A stretch of DNA of 64,000 nucleotides, from the NCBI RefSeq assembly GCF_013155265.1, contig NZ_JABJXU010000001.1:1-64000 (forward strand), written 5' to 3'. The notes below the pieces were generated by a model. It was given only the letters and a program-made list of their open reading frames with translations, was not told the origin of the DNA and searched no databases. The DNA is from Enterococcus sp. MMGLQ5-1. GTDB lineage: Bacteria; Bacillota; Bacilli; Lactobacillales; Streptococcaceae. This document shows, one piece after another, positions 48,301 to 57,840 of the stretch (within the stretch, counting starts at the first letter, position 1; every line of letters starts with the position of its first letter). The position numbers and the translations under genes are program-made.

Positions 48301-48711
48301 TTCTTGTATCGTTTTATGGGTCAACCATTTATTTCTAAAACGTCTACCTCATTTGTAGATATTTCAAATTGCAGTGAAGAATTTAAAACGGCAATTGCTT
48401 GGGCAAAAGAAGGAGGCATTACAACGGGCTATAATAAATTCTATTTTGGACCGAATGATTCAATCACACGTGAGCAAATTACAGCCTTTTTATATCGACT
48501 TGCCGATAGTCCAAAAGTCACAAGTAAAACTACATTTACAGACATTAGTCAGGAATCTCAATTTTATAATTCAATTACTTGGTTAAGTAGTCAGGGCGTG
48601 ATTAAGGGCTACAATTCTCAGCAATTTGGACCAACAGATTTTACAACGCGTGAACAGATGGCATTGATTATTAAACGATTTAATGATGCGGACATAGTCA
48701 AGCATAGCTAA
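45331..48711 (+). pseudogene. S8 subtilisin-like protease with InlB repeats and SLH domains, in-frame TAG
   Basis: Reads as one 1126-codon secreted protease broken by TAG at 46291-46293 (codon 321). It has a signal peptide (residues 1-29), an I9-like propeptide, and catalytic Asp155 (VAVIDDGVNYSH), His210 (GAHGSNVAG) and Ser394 (GTSQATP). A beta domain, three InlB/Listeria-Bacteroides-type repeats (FDANGGTI; FDTNGAES; YELDGGTNF) and three SLH domains, spaced over residues 940-1126, follow. Frame is unchanged across the TAG and the sequence after it (WTVNSPSLAIGAISV) is clearly protease, so loss is by one base change (TAC or TAT likely). The truncated product would lack the catalytic Ser. The part after TAG has an ATG at 46363 but no signal peptide. 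Confidence 0.88.
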
Positions 48712-48746
48712 GTATTATTGACTTACAAAAGATAATCAATAGATAA

Positions 48747-48813
48747 AGGTATTAAGATTCACAACAATTAAGGCTTTTTCCTTAAATCATCGTGTAGCAG
48801 AATCTTAATACCT
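48747..48813. terminator. long hairpin between the protease gene and argR
   Basis: AGGTATTAAGATTC (48747-48760) pairs perfectly with GAATCTTAATACCT (48800-48813), with TTAAGG/CCTTAA inside. It lies where two genes converge and may end both transcripts, though the T run is weak. Confidence 0.65.
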
Positions 48814-48878
48814 AGCGTTATATTTTAGTTGATATGCTTATCTTAGAATTAAAAGCTTAAAAAAAGCTTAGCTGAGCC

Positions 48879-49334
48879 TTAAGCTAAACTTATTTGTGCT
48901 TCAATTATTTGCTTCAATTCACTTGCGTATTGTTCATTTTTGGTGATTAATAGTATGGTATCTGCACCAGCAATTGTACCAACAAGACCAGAAATTTCGC
49001 TTTCGTCTAAAATAGATGCCAATGCGTTGGCGTCACCAATCGCTGTTTTGATCACTAGAACAAATTCTGCCTGTGAAATGCTTAAGACAAATGTTTTATA
49101 GGCTGCATCAAGCTCAAAACCGACTTGCTCACTTTCTTGCTTTAGTAAGCTATAAAAGGTCTGATTATCTTCACGAAGCTTCACAATACCAATCTCTCTG
49201 ATATCTCTAGAAATTGTGGCTTGGGTTGCATTAATACCGTTTTTTTTTATTGCACTTAATAGCTCTTCTTGCGTGCCGATTTTATTGGCTTGAATAATAT
49301 TTTTGATGACCTGTTGACGTTCATTTTTTTTCAT
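48879..49334 (-). CDS. argR: arginine repressor
   Basis: ArgR binds ARG boxes and controls arginine synthesis and breakdown. The 151-residue protein has an N-terminal winged helix (MKKNERQQVIKNIIQANKI; TQATISRDIREIGIVKL) and a C-terminal hexamerisation and arginine-binding domain (GDANALASILDESEISGLVGTIAGADTILLI, with the GTIAGxDT motif). It is divergent from argS as in lactococci and streptococci. The start ATG 49334 lies over an AGGGTGA site. Confidence 0.93.
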   Translation of the reverse strand: MKKNERQQVIKNIIQANKIGTQEELLSAIKKNGINATQATISRDIREIGIVKLREDNQTFYSLLKQESEQVGFELDAAYKTFVLSISQAEFVLVIKTAIGDANALASILDESEISGLVGTIAGADTILLITKNEQYASELKQIIEAQISLA

Positions 49335-49401
49335 AAAATCACCCTAACTGAAAAGTATAGTCTATTCAATAAAGACCTCTCATATATTTATTATACATTT
49401 T

Positions 49402-49419
49402 TTTGAATAAAAACACATT
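49402..49419. promoter_or_regulatory. possible ARG box between argR and argS
   Basis: TTTGAATAAAAACACATT fits the consensus TNTGNATWWWWATNCANA at about 16 of 18 positions. It is a weak call, since AT-rich DNA gives chance matches. Confidence 0.3.
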
Positions 49420-49486
49420 TTAAACTTCGGAAAATATATTGGAAATATGTTAAAATAAAATGATTAAGAAATAAGGAGTAAGGTAG

Positions 49487-51178
49487 ATGAATGAAAGAGC
49501 ACTGGTTGCAAAAAATTTATTTCAAGTTTTAAATGAGTATCTAACACCTGAGGAAATTGAACAGCTATTAGAAAAACCGAAATCCAAAGAGCATGGCGAT
49601 GTTGCATTTCCAACTTTTGTCTTAGCTAAAGTCTTGAGAAAGGCGCCTCAAGTGATTGCCAAAGAAATTGCTGAAAAATTAAACTCAGATGATTTTGAAA
49701 AAATTGAGGTAGTTGGTCCATATTTAAATTTTTTCTTAAATAAAATAAAAGTAAGCCATGACGTTCTGAGCCAAATTATTACCGAAGAAGAAGCATATGG
49801 GAGCGCTACAATTGGTGCGGGTGAAAATATTGTGATTGATATGAGTAGTCCCAATATCGCCAAGCCTTTTTCAATGGGACACCTTCGTTCGACTGTTATC
49901 GGTAATGCCTTATCAAATATTTCTCAAAAGCTTGGTTATCAGACGATTAAGATTAATCACCTCGGTGACTGGGGGACACAGTTTGGCATGCTAATTACCG
50001 CCTATAAGAAGTGGGGCACTAAGGCGGCAATAGATGCTAATCCAATCAATGAATTATTGGCGCTTTATGTTAAAATCAATAAGCTAGCAAAGGAAGACCC
50101 TACTTTAAAAGATGAGGCAAGAGCTTGGTTTAAAAAATTAGAAGATGGCAATGAAGAAGCAATTGAGTTATGGAATTGGTTTAAATCGGAAAGCTTAAAA
50201 GAGTTTAATCGCATTTATCAATTGCTTTCTGTCAATTTTGATTCATATAACGGTGAGGCATTTTATAATGATAAAATGTCAGAAATAGTCGATCTTTTGG
50301 CAGAAAAAGCATTGCTTACTGAGTCTCAAGGTGCAACCATTGTTGATTTGGAGCGCTATGATTTATTACCGGCACTAATAAAAAAATCTGATGGTGCAAC
50401 GCTTTATATTACACGTGATCTTGCTGCTGCGGTTTATCGGAAGCGGACCTATCATTTCAAAAAAGCTTTATACGTTGTCGGAAATGAACAATCTGGACAT
50501 TTTAAGCAGTTGAAGGCTGTCATCAAAGAAATGGGCTACGATTGGTCTGAGCAAATTACACATGTTCCTTTTGGCTTGATTACTAAAGATGGTAAAAAGC
50601 TATCGACACGTGAGGGTAATGTTGTCTTGCTAGAAGAGGTGCTTAATGAGGCTGATCAACGCGCGTTAAATTTGATTTTAGAAAAAAATCCAAACTTACC
50701 AAACCCAGATTTGACCGCCCACCAAGTCGGAACAGGTGCAGTGATTTTCCATGATTTGAAAAATGATCGCCTTAATAATTTTGATTTTAATTTAGATGAG
50801 GTTGTCCAATTTGAAGGTGAAACGGGACCTTATGTTCAATACACAAGAGCGAGAAGTATTAGTATTCTAAATAAGGCGAATTTTAAGCCAGATCAATTGG
50901 CTAATTATTATTTAGAGGATGCTGAAAGCTGGGAGGTTATCAAGCTGCTTCAGGCATTTCCAGAGGTGGTAAAAAGGGCTTTTGATAAGCTGGAGCCTTC
51001 GGTCATTGCCAAGCATGCGATTCAATTAGCACAGACCTTTAATAAATATTATGCTCATGTGCGTATTTTGGATGACAATGAGGAAAAGGAATCACGTTTG
51101 GCCTTGGTGTATGCAGTGCAAATTGTCTTAAAAACAGATTTGACGCTACTCGGTGTGTCAAGCCCAGATCAAATGTAA
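49487..51178 (+). CDS. argS: arginyl-tRNA synthetase
   Basis: ArgS charges tRNA-Arg. The 563-residue class I synthetase has an N-terminal Add-1 domain, the HIGH-type motif in [17 protein letters not shown], and KMSKS in the form [10 protein letters not shown], with a C-terminal helical anticodon-binding (DALR) domain including [11 protein letters not shown]. Length and motifs are normal. AAGGAGT precedes the ATG. It is divergent from argR and followed by the repeat array at 51247. Confidence 0.96.
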   Translation: MNERALVAKNLFQVLNEYLTPEEIEQLLEKPKSKEHGDVAFPTFVLAKVLRKAPQVIAKEIAEKLNSDDFEKIEVVGPYLNFFLNKIKVSHDVLSQIITEEEAYGSATIGAGENIVIDMSSPNIAKPFSMGHLRSTVIGNALSNISQKLGYQTIKINHLGDWGTQFGMLITAYKKWGTKAAIDANPINELLALYVKINKLAKEDPTLKDEARAWFKKLEDGNEEAIELWNWFKSESLKEFNRIYQLLSVNFDSYNGEAFYNDKMSEIVDLLAEKALLTESQGATIVDLERYDLLPALIKKSDGATLYITRDLAAAVYRKRTYHFKKALYVVGNEQSGHFKQLKAVIKEMGYDWSEQITHVPFGLITKDGKKLSTREGNVVLLEEVLNEADQRALNLILEKNPNLPNPDLTAHQVGTGAVIFHDLKNDRLNNFDFNLDEVVQFEGETGPYVQYTRARSISILNKANFKPDQLANYYLEDAESWEVIKLLQAFPEVVKRAFDKLEPSVIAKHAIQLAQTFNKYYAHVRILDDNEEKESRLALVYAVQIVLKTDLTLLGVSSPDQM

Positions 51179-51195
51179 TTTTTTTAACTAAGGTG

Positions 51196-51241
51196 CTAAA
51201 TGTACTCGCTTGTGATTTTTCAAAAATCACAGTGCATTTAG
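51196..51241 (+). terminator. nested hairpin after argS
   Basis: CTAAATG (51196-51202) pairs with CATTTAG (51235-51241) around a perfect inner palindrome TGTGATTTTT / AAAAATCACA (51211-51231). The outer stem gives a long hairpin with no T run, so termination is not sure. Confidence 0.5.
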
Positions 51242-51246
51242 TCCGT

Positions 51247-51734
51247 TTCGAGATTGTCAAAGCAAGGTCACTCAGCTTTTTTGAAATCCAGCTTCGTGAC
51301 CTTGACAGTGCTCTTTCGAAACATTTTATTTTTTCAATAACTCAGCTAAAACGCTAAAGCGTTAAGCTTCGTTTATTTTAAAATATAATGTTTACCGTTC
51401 GAGATTGTCAAAGCAAGGTCACTCAGCTTTTTTGAAATCCAGCTTCGTGACCTTGACAGTGCTCTTTCGAAACATTTTATTTTTTCAATAACTCAGCTAA
51501 AACGCTAAAGCGTTAAGCTTCGTTTATTTTAAAATATAATGTTTACCGTTCGAGATTGTCAAAGCAAGGTCACTCAGCTTTTTTGAAATCCAGCTTCGTG
51601 ACCTTGACAGTGCTCTTTCGAAACATTTTATTTTTTCAATAACTCAGCTAAAACGCTAAAGCGTTAAGCTTCGTTTATTTTAAAATATAATGTTTACCGT
51701 TCGAGACTGTCAAAGCAAGGTCACTCAGCTTTTT
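51247..51734 (+). repeat. 151-bp tandem repeat array, three full copies plus a partial
   Basis: Copies at 51247-51397, 51398-51548 and 51549-51699 look identical, and a fourth, 51700-51734, is cut off after 35 bases with one change. Inside each copy are an imperfect inverted repeat (AAGGTCAC...AGCT against AGCT...GTGACCTT), the palindrome AACGCT-AA-AGCGTT and a TATAAT box. No open frame with a ribosome site is found. The array ends seventeen bases before def. Confidence 0.97.
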
Positions 51735-51751
51735 ATGATTAGAGGAGAAAA

Positions 51752-52351
51752 ATGTCAGTACTAGAAAATTTAATTCAAACAGACCATAAAATTGATATGG
51801 ATGATATCATTCGTGAGGGTAATCCAACCTTAAGAGCAGTAGCTAAACCAGTTGAGCTCCCCTTATCAGCTGATTTAGTCCAATTAGGCGATAAAATGCT
51901 AGAATTTTTGATTAATTCTCAAGATGCTGAAATTGCTGAAGAAATGGGGCTTAGAGGCGGTGTCGGTTTAGCGGCGCCGCAGCTTGATTTATCAATTCGA
52001 GTCATTGCAGTACATGTACCAAGTGCTGATCCAGAGGTTAAGGTGCCACAGCTATCTACTGTGATGTATAATCCAAAGGTTATTTCACATTCAGTAATTG
52101 ATGCTTGTTTAGCCGATGGAGAGGGCTGTCTCTCGGTTGACCGTGAGGTGCCAGGCTATGTTGTACGACATGCAAGATTAACCGTAAGATATATTGATCA
52201 AGCTGGTGAGGAAAAGACCTTGAAATTAAAAGGCTATCAAGCAATTGTTGTTCAGCATGAACTAGATCATATTAATGGGATTTTATTTTATGATCATATT
52301 AATTCAGAGGCACCTTTTAGCATAGCTGAGGCTGTTCAAATTATTGAATAG
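51752..52351 (+). CDS. def: peptide deformylase
   Basis: Deformylase removes the formyl group from N-terminal methionine of new proteins. The 199-residue metalloenzyme has the three motifs: [14 protein letters not shown] with the metal Cys, and QHELDH with two metal His and the catalytic Glu. It has the long type-2 insertions seen in Gram-positive deformylases. AGAGGAG precedes the ATG. The repeat array stands directly upstream, so the promoter may lie within it. Confidence 0.96.
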   Translation: MSVLENLIQTDHKIDMDDIIREGNPTLRAVAKPVELPLSADLVQLGDKMLEFLINSQDAEIAEEMGLRGGVGLAAPQLDLSIRVIAVHVPSADPEVKVPQLSTVMYNPKVISHSVIDACLADGEGCLSVDREVPGYVVRHARLTVRYIDQAGEEKTLKLKGYQAIVVQHELDHINGILFYDHINSEAPFSIAEAVQIIE

Positions 52352-52357
52352 TTTATT

Positions 52358-52390
52358 AAACTACACGGAAAATTACGTGTAGTTTTTTTT
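52358..52390 (+). terminator. terminator after def
   Basis: AAACTACACG pairs with CGTGTAGTTT around GAAAATTA, followed by T residues. Confidence 0.88.
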
Positions 52391-52411
52391 GTTTTCTTTG
52401 ATTTTTCACTA

Positions 52412-52440
52412 TTGTAAACGTTCCCACCTTATGTTAATAT
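52412..52440 (+). promoter_or_regulatory. promoter with cre of the dexB-like gene
   Basis: TTGTAA (52412-52417), 17 bases, TAATAT (52435-52440). TTGTAAACGTTCCCA at 52412-52426 fits the WTGNAANCGNWNNCA cre consensus at all fixed positions and covers the -35, so CcpA repression is likely. Confidence 0.75.
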
Positions 52441-52441
52441 T

Positions 52442-52469
52442 GCCTTAGGTGTTACGCAACACCCAAGGC
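52442..52469 (+). other. stem-loop in the dexB-like leader
   Basis: GCCTT-a-GGTGTT pairs with AACACC-c-AAGGC around ACGC. It begins within a few bases of the predicted transcription start, about 110 bases before the gene, and has no T run. Confidence 0.5.
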
Positions 52470-52545
52470 GTAATATAGAATATTAAACTTAATTTTATCT
52501 ATTTTAAGCTGGAATAATTGCTTGTTTAGCCGGAATTAAATATAA

Positions 52546-54201
<1,656 letters not shown>

Positions 54202-54237
54202 CTCTTGCATAAATATTTCAATATAAGAATATAATAT

Positions 54238-54280
54238 CAAACGTCTGAATTGAACGATCGTGTCAATTCGGGCGTTTTTG
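54238..54280 (+). terminator. terminator after the dexB-like gene (copy A of a repeated element)
   Basis: AAACGtCtGAATTGA pairs with TCAATTCgGgCGTTT. The flanking bases AATATAATATCAA and the end CGTTTTTGA recur at 57101-57156. Confidence 0.85.
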
Positions 54281-54393
54281 AATGGAATTGGTGTCAGTTG
54301 CTTTTTTTATTATTGCAATTAAGTGGCATTTAAATTAAAATAAAATTAGAATAAAGCTTTTTTTATCATAAATGCTTGACAGGAGGGGTGACG

Positions 54394-54561
54394 ATGTTTA
54401 GACTTGGACGACACGACACGACACGACACGACACGACACGACACGACACGACACGACACGACACGACACGACACGACACGACACGACACGACACGACACG
54501 ACACGACACGACACGACACGACACGACACGAAAATTAGCTTTTATGATGATAGCTGAATAG
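54394..54561 (+). CDS. small ORF carrying a pentanucleotide tract (RHDTT repeats)
   Basis: ATG 54394 has AGGAGG seven bases upstream and opens a 55-residue frame, MFRLG followed by about eight RHDTT repeats, ending RKLAFMMIAE. The repeats come from 24 copies of ACACG; five bases translated in 15-base steps give RHDTT in every frame. It is not recognised, and its place is 118 bases before a surface-protein gene. Changing the copy number would shift the last ten codons but would not fuse it to the next gene, since all three frames stop soon after the tract. Confidence 0.45.
   Translation: MFRLGRHDTTRHDTTRHDTTRHDTTRHDTTRHDTTRHDTTRHDTTRKLAFMMIAE
54408..54531 (+). repeat. ACACG pentanucleotide tract, 24 copies
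   Basis: Perfect copies of ACACG occupy 54411-54530, 120 bases, with partial units at both ends. The tract has 60% GC in an AT-rich setting. Such a long perfect short tandem repeat is prone to slipped-strand length change. Confidence 0.98.
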
Positions 54562-54584
54562 ATGACTTCACTGAGCGTTCCGGC

Positions 54585-54618
54585 TAATTCACAATTATAT
54601 ATTATTAATTGTGAATTA
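54585..54618. promoter_or_regulatory. perfect 13-base inverted repeat upstream of the surface gene
   Basis: TAATTCACAATTA (54585-54597) and TAATTGTGAATTA (54606-54618) flank an eight-base loop. It lies about 60 bases before the gene at 54680 and could be an operator or mRNA hairpin. Confidence 0.6.
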
Positions 54619-54679
54619 ATTTAGAACGGTTGGTTTATTGACGTACCATTAAAACGAGAAAAGATAAACGAGAAAAGAG

Positions 54680-57064
54680 ATGAGAATGATGAAGACAATT
54701 AAAATAAAATGGTGCCTACTTTTAAGTGCTTTGACAATATTTTCATTCGGCTTATTGCCAGCTAGTGTTATTTCTGAAACGAGTGATGTCGATACGCATT
54801 TTATGGTTGATATTGTCGAAACATCAAAAAGCAAGCATGGTGCCGAAGAGGTTAGCGTGACAGTCAAAAACATTTTCAACCAGACCGCAACTAATACGGT
54901 CGCCAAGGTTGCTTTGCCAGAGGAATTTGCGAAAAGGCTCGGTAAAGCAACGGTCACTGAAAACATCGGCACTTTAAAAGCTGGCGCCAGTCATCAATTT
55001 TTAATCAGGCTTTCTGATGGGTCAATCAAATTTTTGCCAATGACCAGTGAGAAGATTTTCAGAACAGCTAGAGTTTTAGGTTTAATTCTATTGGCAATTG
55101 CTGGCTTCGTTTTGCGTAAGCGTAAAATACTGGTTATATTTATTATGCTACTTATTTTGACGGAGGTAACAGCTGCTGGTGCCTCAAGCTATAATCACAA
55201 GGCAACTCACGGTCACCAAGTAGCAGTGGCTGGACAAAAATTGACATTTTATACATTGGTGACTGGTGATTTTGAAACGGAAAATAATTCAAGCAGTAGC
55301 TCAGGCTCTTTTGGTGATTCTGGGCATTTGACAGAATCTGTTACGACAAAATTTATTGTTTCATTTGATTTAAATGGTGGAGAATCCGATAACATTCCAA
55401 ACCAAGAAGTTGAGGAAAATGGTATGCCATTGCCACCAATAGATCCATCAAAAACAGGTTATAGTTTTAATGGTTGGTATGAGATAGGTACTGAATTATT
55501 ATTTGATTTCACAACCAAAATTACAAAGGACACCGCTCTGATTGCTCAATGGGTGCCGATTGCTTATTCAATTGATTATGAATTAGATGGTGGTCTTAAT
55601 TTTTCAGATGCTCCGAGTAGCTACAATATTGAAAGTCCAACGATTACTTTGGGTATACCAATTAAACTAGGCTATAATTTTGAAGGTTGGTTTACTGATC
55701 CGGATGCAACTATTTTTGAAAATACTATTGCTCAGGGCTCAATAGGTAACAAAATGTTTTATGCTAAATGGACCGCAAATCCCAATACCGCCTACAAAGT
55801 TGAGCATTATAAGATTGCAAGCGACGGCATAGCAACGAAGAGTGAAGTAGAAAATAAATCAGGCGAAAGTGGCAGCTTTGTTAATGCCGCTTCAAAAAAT
55901 TATATTGGCTATACCTATCAAGCCAATTATCATCAAAATGCTTATAAAACAGTTGCCAGTGGCTGTATCGCAGGTGATGGTTCGCTTATCTTGAAACTTT
56001 ATTATACTGAAAATCATACGGTAAAATTTAATAGTAATGGTGGTAATTCAGTAAACGATATTACGAATATAGTAAGTAATGCTAAAATTAATGCTCCTAT
56101 ATCACCAACAAAAAATATTGATGAAATTTTAACAGAAATAAGTGATGATTTTATTTTTGCTGGCTGGTTTAAGGATAGTAACTTAACTCAACCATTCAAT
56201 TTTTTGGAAGATACTATTACTGATAATATTACCCTATATGCGAAGTGGAAATTGCCAGTTATCGATGTAGGTAGTGTCAGTAATTCAGAGATACCAAATG
56301 ATTTTGTCGGAGATGAGTTTGATACTGTCTGGCTTTCCAATAGTTGGTGGCGCATACTGAAGACTGATAATGGAAAAGCCTTAGTTGTCAAAGAACAGGT
56401 TCTGGGTGTGTCAGAATTAGGAGAAGCTGCGGAAAGTTATTATGTGCAATTTGATTTAACTGCTGAGACTTGGAATGGCTTGTATTTTCATGACGCAACT
56501 ACTTCAACAGGTTATGGTGAAAGTAATCTAAAATCGGCAATTGATACTTATTATAACACTTATATTGGTTCAAGCTATAGTGAATACGTACTACCGGTTG
56601 ATTTAAATCAGCCAAATTGGACAAGTTATAGTGAGGCTATTAATTTTGTAAAATATGATGAAGAGATAGAAGCTATTGACTATAACAATTGGGATTGGGG
56701 CGATGATGAGGAGAGCTATTATACAAATTCAAGATTTGCGACGTCCTTGATCAATATTAATGACAACGATGTAGGCGTATCCAATGAAGTAAATGTCTTT
56801 AAAAAACAAGCCTTTGCGCTGAGCTTGGGAGATATTCAGAGCTTAGATAAGACTACTTTTTATTGTAATGGTAAATATGGTTCCCAAGCTGCTAGTGGAT
56901 GGTATACTACATTAATTGATTTTTATGACGAGTTTTGGCTTCGCTCAGCGGGGATATCAAGTACTCGTGCTGGCAGTGTCGATTATGGCTCTTTTTTTGA
57001 CTATAATGATGTTAATACTCGTTTACCAATTCGTCCAGCGCTATGGGTTACGTTGGATAGTTAA
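54680..57064 (+). CDS. InlB-repeat surface protein with internal LPMTS sorting-like signal and DUF6273-like C-terminus
   Basis: 794 residues. 1-32 is a signal peptide; 38-111 an Ig/DUF11-like domain (VSVTVKNIFNQTATN; IGTLKAG); LPMTSEK at 119-125; a hydrophobic helix at about 130-145; RKRK at 146-149; then a second hydrophobic segment to 161 ending TAAGA, a signal-peptidase-like site. InlB-type repeats (FDLNGGESD; YELDGGLNF; FNSNGGNS), a YKVEHYKIASDG domain and a C-terminal DUF6273-like domain (WWRILKTDNGKALVV; FWLRSAGISS; RLPIRPALWV) follow. There is no C-terminal anchor. The layout matches the protein at 17169. Repeats resemble those of the SLH protease. Starts at 54686 and 54689 are also possible; the ribosome site is weak. 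Confidence 0.82.
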   Translation: MRMMKTIKIKWCLLLSALTIFSFGLLPASVISETSDVDTHFMVDIVETSKSKHGAEEVSVTVKNIFNQTATNTVAKVALPEEFAKRLGKATVTENIGTLKAGASHQFLIRLSDGSIKFLPMTSEKIFRTARVLGLILLAIAGFVLRKRKILVIFIMLLILTEVTAAGASSYNHKATHGHQVAVAGQKLTFYTLVTGDFETENNSSSSSGSFGDSGHLTESVTTKFIVSFDLNGGESDNIPNQEVEENGMPLPPIDPSKTGYSFNGWYEIGTELLFDFTTKITKDTALIAQWVPIAYSIDYELDGGLNFSDAPSSYNIESPTITLGIPIKLGYNFEGWFTDPDATIFENTIAQGSIGNKMFYAKWTANPNTAYKVEHYKIASDGIATKSEVENKSGESGSFVNAASKNYIGYTYQANYHQNAYKTVASGCIAGDGSLILKLYYTENHTVKFNSNGGNSVNDITNIVSNAKINAPISPTKNIDEILTEISDDFIFAGWFKDSNLTQPFNFLEDTITDNITLYAKWKLPVIDVGSVSNSEIPNDFVGDEFDTVWLSNSWWRILKTDNGKALVVKEQVLGVSELGEAAESYYVQFDLTAETWNGLYFHDATTSTGYGESNLKSAIDTYYNTYIGSSYSEYVLPVDLNQPNWTSYSEAINFVKYDEEIEAIDYNNWDWGDDEESYYTNSRFATSLININDNDVGVSNEVNVFKKQAFALSLGDIQSLDKTTFYCNGKYGSQAASGWYTTLIDFYDEFWLRSAGISSTRAGSVDYGSFFDYNDVNTRLPIRPALWVTLDS

Positions 57065-57103
57065 TTAGATATATTAAAACAGCTAATCTGACAGTTAAAT
57101 AAT

Positions 57104-57155
57104 ATAATATCAAGCGTTTGAATTAGCTGATTTTTGTTAATTTAGGCGTTTTTTG
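57104..57155 (+). terminator. terminator after the surface gene (copy B of a repeated element)
   Basis: AAGCGTTTGAATTAGC pairs with GTTAATTTAGGCGTT, then T residues. It and the element at 54227-54281 share AATATAATATCAA at the left and GGCGTTTTT with TGA at the right. Confidence 0.75.
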
Positions 57156-57291
57156 ACTGTCCAACTTTAAATCTGGGCGTATAATTTATCACATGAATTA
57201 GTATAAAATGTTATGATAATAGAAATAGTTTACTAAAATTAAAATATTGTCTGATTTTTCTGATAATTTTTTGGTTTTTTAGGCGCAAAGT

Positions 57292-57340
57292 TTGATATTT
57301 TAACCGTTCATGTTTATAATTAAAGTCAGTAATGGTCAAA
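57292..57340 (+). promoter_or_regulatory. ctsR-clpC promoter and CtsR operator
   Basis: TTGATA (57292-57297), 17 bases, TATAAT (57315-57320). AGTCAGT-AAT-GGTCAAA (57324-57340) fits the CtsR heptad repeat with three-base spacing, placed just after the -10, so CtsR represses its own operon. Confidence 0.85.
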
Positions 57341-57367
57341 GGTTATGGCAGTTAGGAAGTGATAAAA

Positions 57368-57826
57368 ATGAGTCCTAGAAATACATCAGATATGATTGAG
57401 AAATATTTAAAAGAATTATTGGAAGATGCTGGGGTCATTGAAATTAAAAGAAATGAGCTTTCAATTCAATTTGATGTCGTACCAAGTCAAATTAACTATG
57501 TAATCAAGACGCGATTTAATATTGAACAGGGTTATGAGGTTGAAAGTAAGCGCGGTGGTGGCGGTTATATTAGAATTGTCAAAATTAAGCTGACGGACGC
57601 TAGTAGCTTTTTAAGGCAGTTAATTCATTATGTTGGCGACCAAATTTCTGAGAAAAATAGCTATGAACTGATTCAAAGACTCTTTGATGATGGTATTATT
57701 ACGCAAAGGGAAGCAAATCTTGTCTTAGCTATGGTTAGTGAGTCTACTTTTAAGGATTTTTCGGATGCTAATAAGGCTAGAGCAAAGATATTACGTGCGT
57801 TTTTAGAAAGATTGGCATATTCATAG
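57368..57826 (+). CDS. ctsR: heat-shock repressor CtsR
   Basis: CtsR represses class III heat-shock genes and is released on heating or by McsB/Clp. The 152-residue protein has the N-terminal winged helix (NTSDMIEKYLKELL; LSIQFDVVPSQINYVIKTRF) and the glycine-rich wing GGGGYIRIVKI that acts as thermosensor, then a dimerisation helix bundle. ATG 57368 has AGGA ten bases upstream; GTG 57359 is too close. It is cotranscribed with clpC 14 bases downstream; mcsA and mcsB are absent, as in lactococci and streptococci. Confidence 0.95.
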   Translation: MSPRNTSDMIEKYLKELLEDAGVIEIKRNELSIQFDVVPSQINYVIKTRFNIEQGYEVESKRGGGGYIRIVKIKLTDASSFLRQLIHYVGDQISEKNSYELIQRLFDDGIITQREANLVLAMVSESTFKDFSDANKARAKILRAFLERLAYS

Positions 57827-57840
57827 ATTGAGGTGAAAAA

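Noticed and set aside
46363-48711. An independent gene after the TAG in the protease
   Set aside because: It has no signal peptide or good ribosome site, and begins in the middle of the catalytic domain in the same frame as the first part.
51247-51734. CRISPR array
   Set aside because: The 151-bp units are joined head to tail with no unique spacers, and no cas genes are present.
54394-57064. The pentanucleotide ORF as the N-terminus of the surface protein, switched on and off by repeat number
   Set aside because: After the tract all three frames stop within about ten codons (TAG, TGA and TAG), and the surface gene has its own signal peptide start at 54680.
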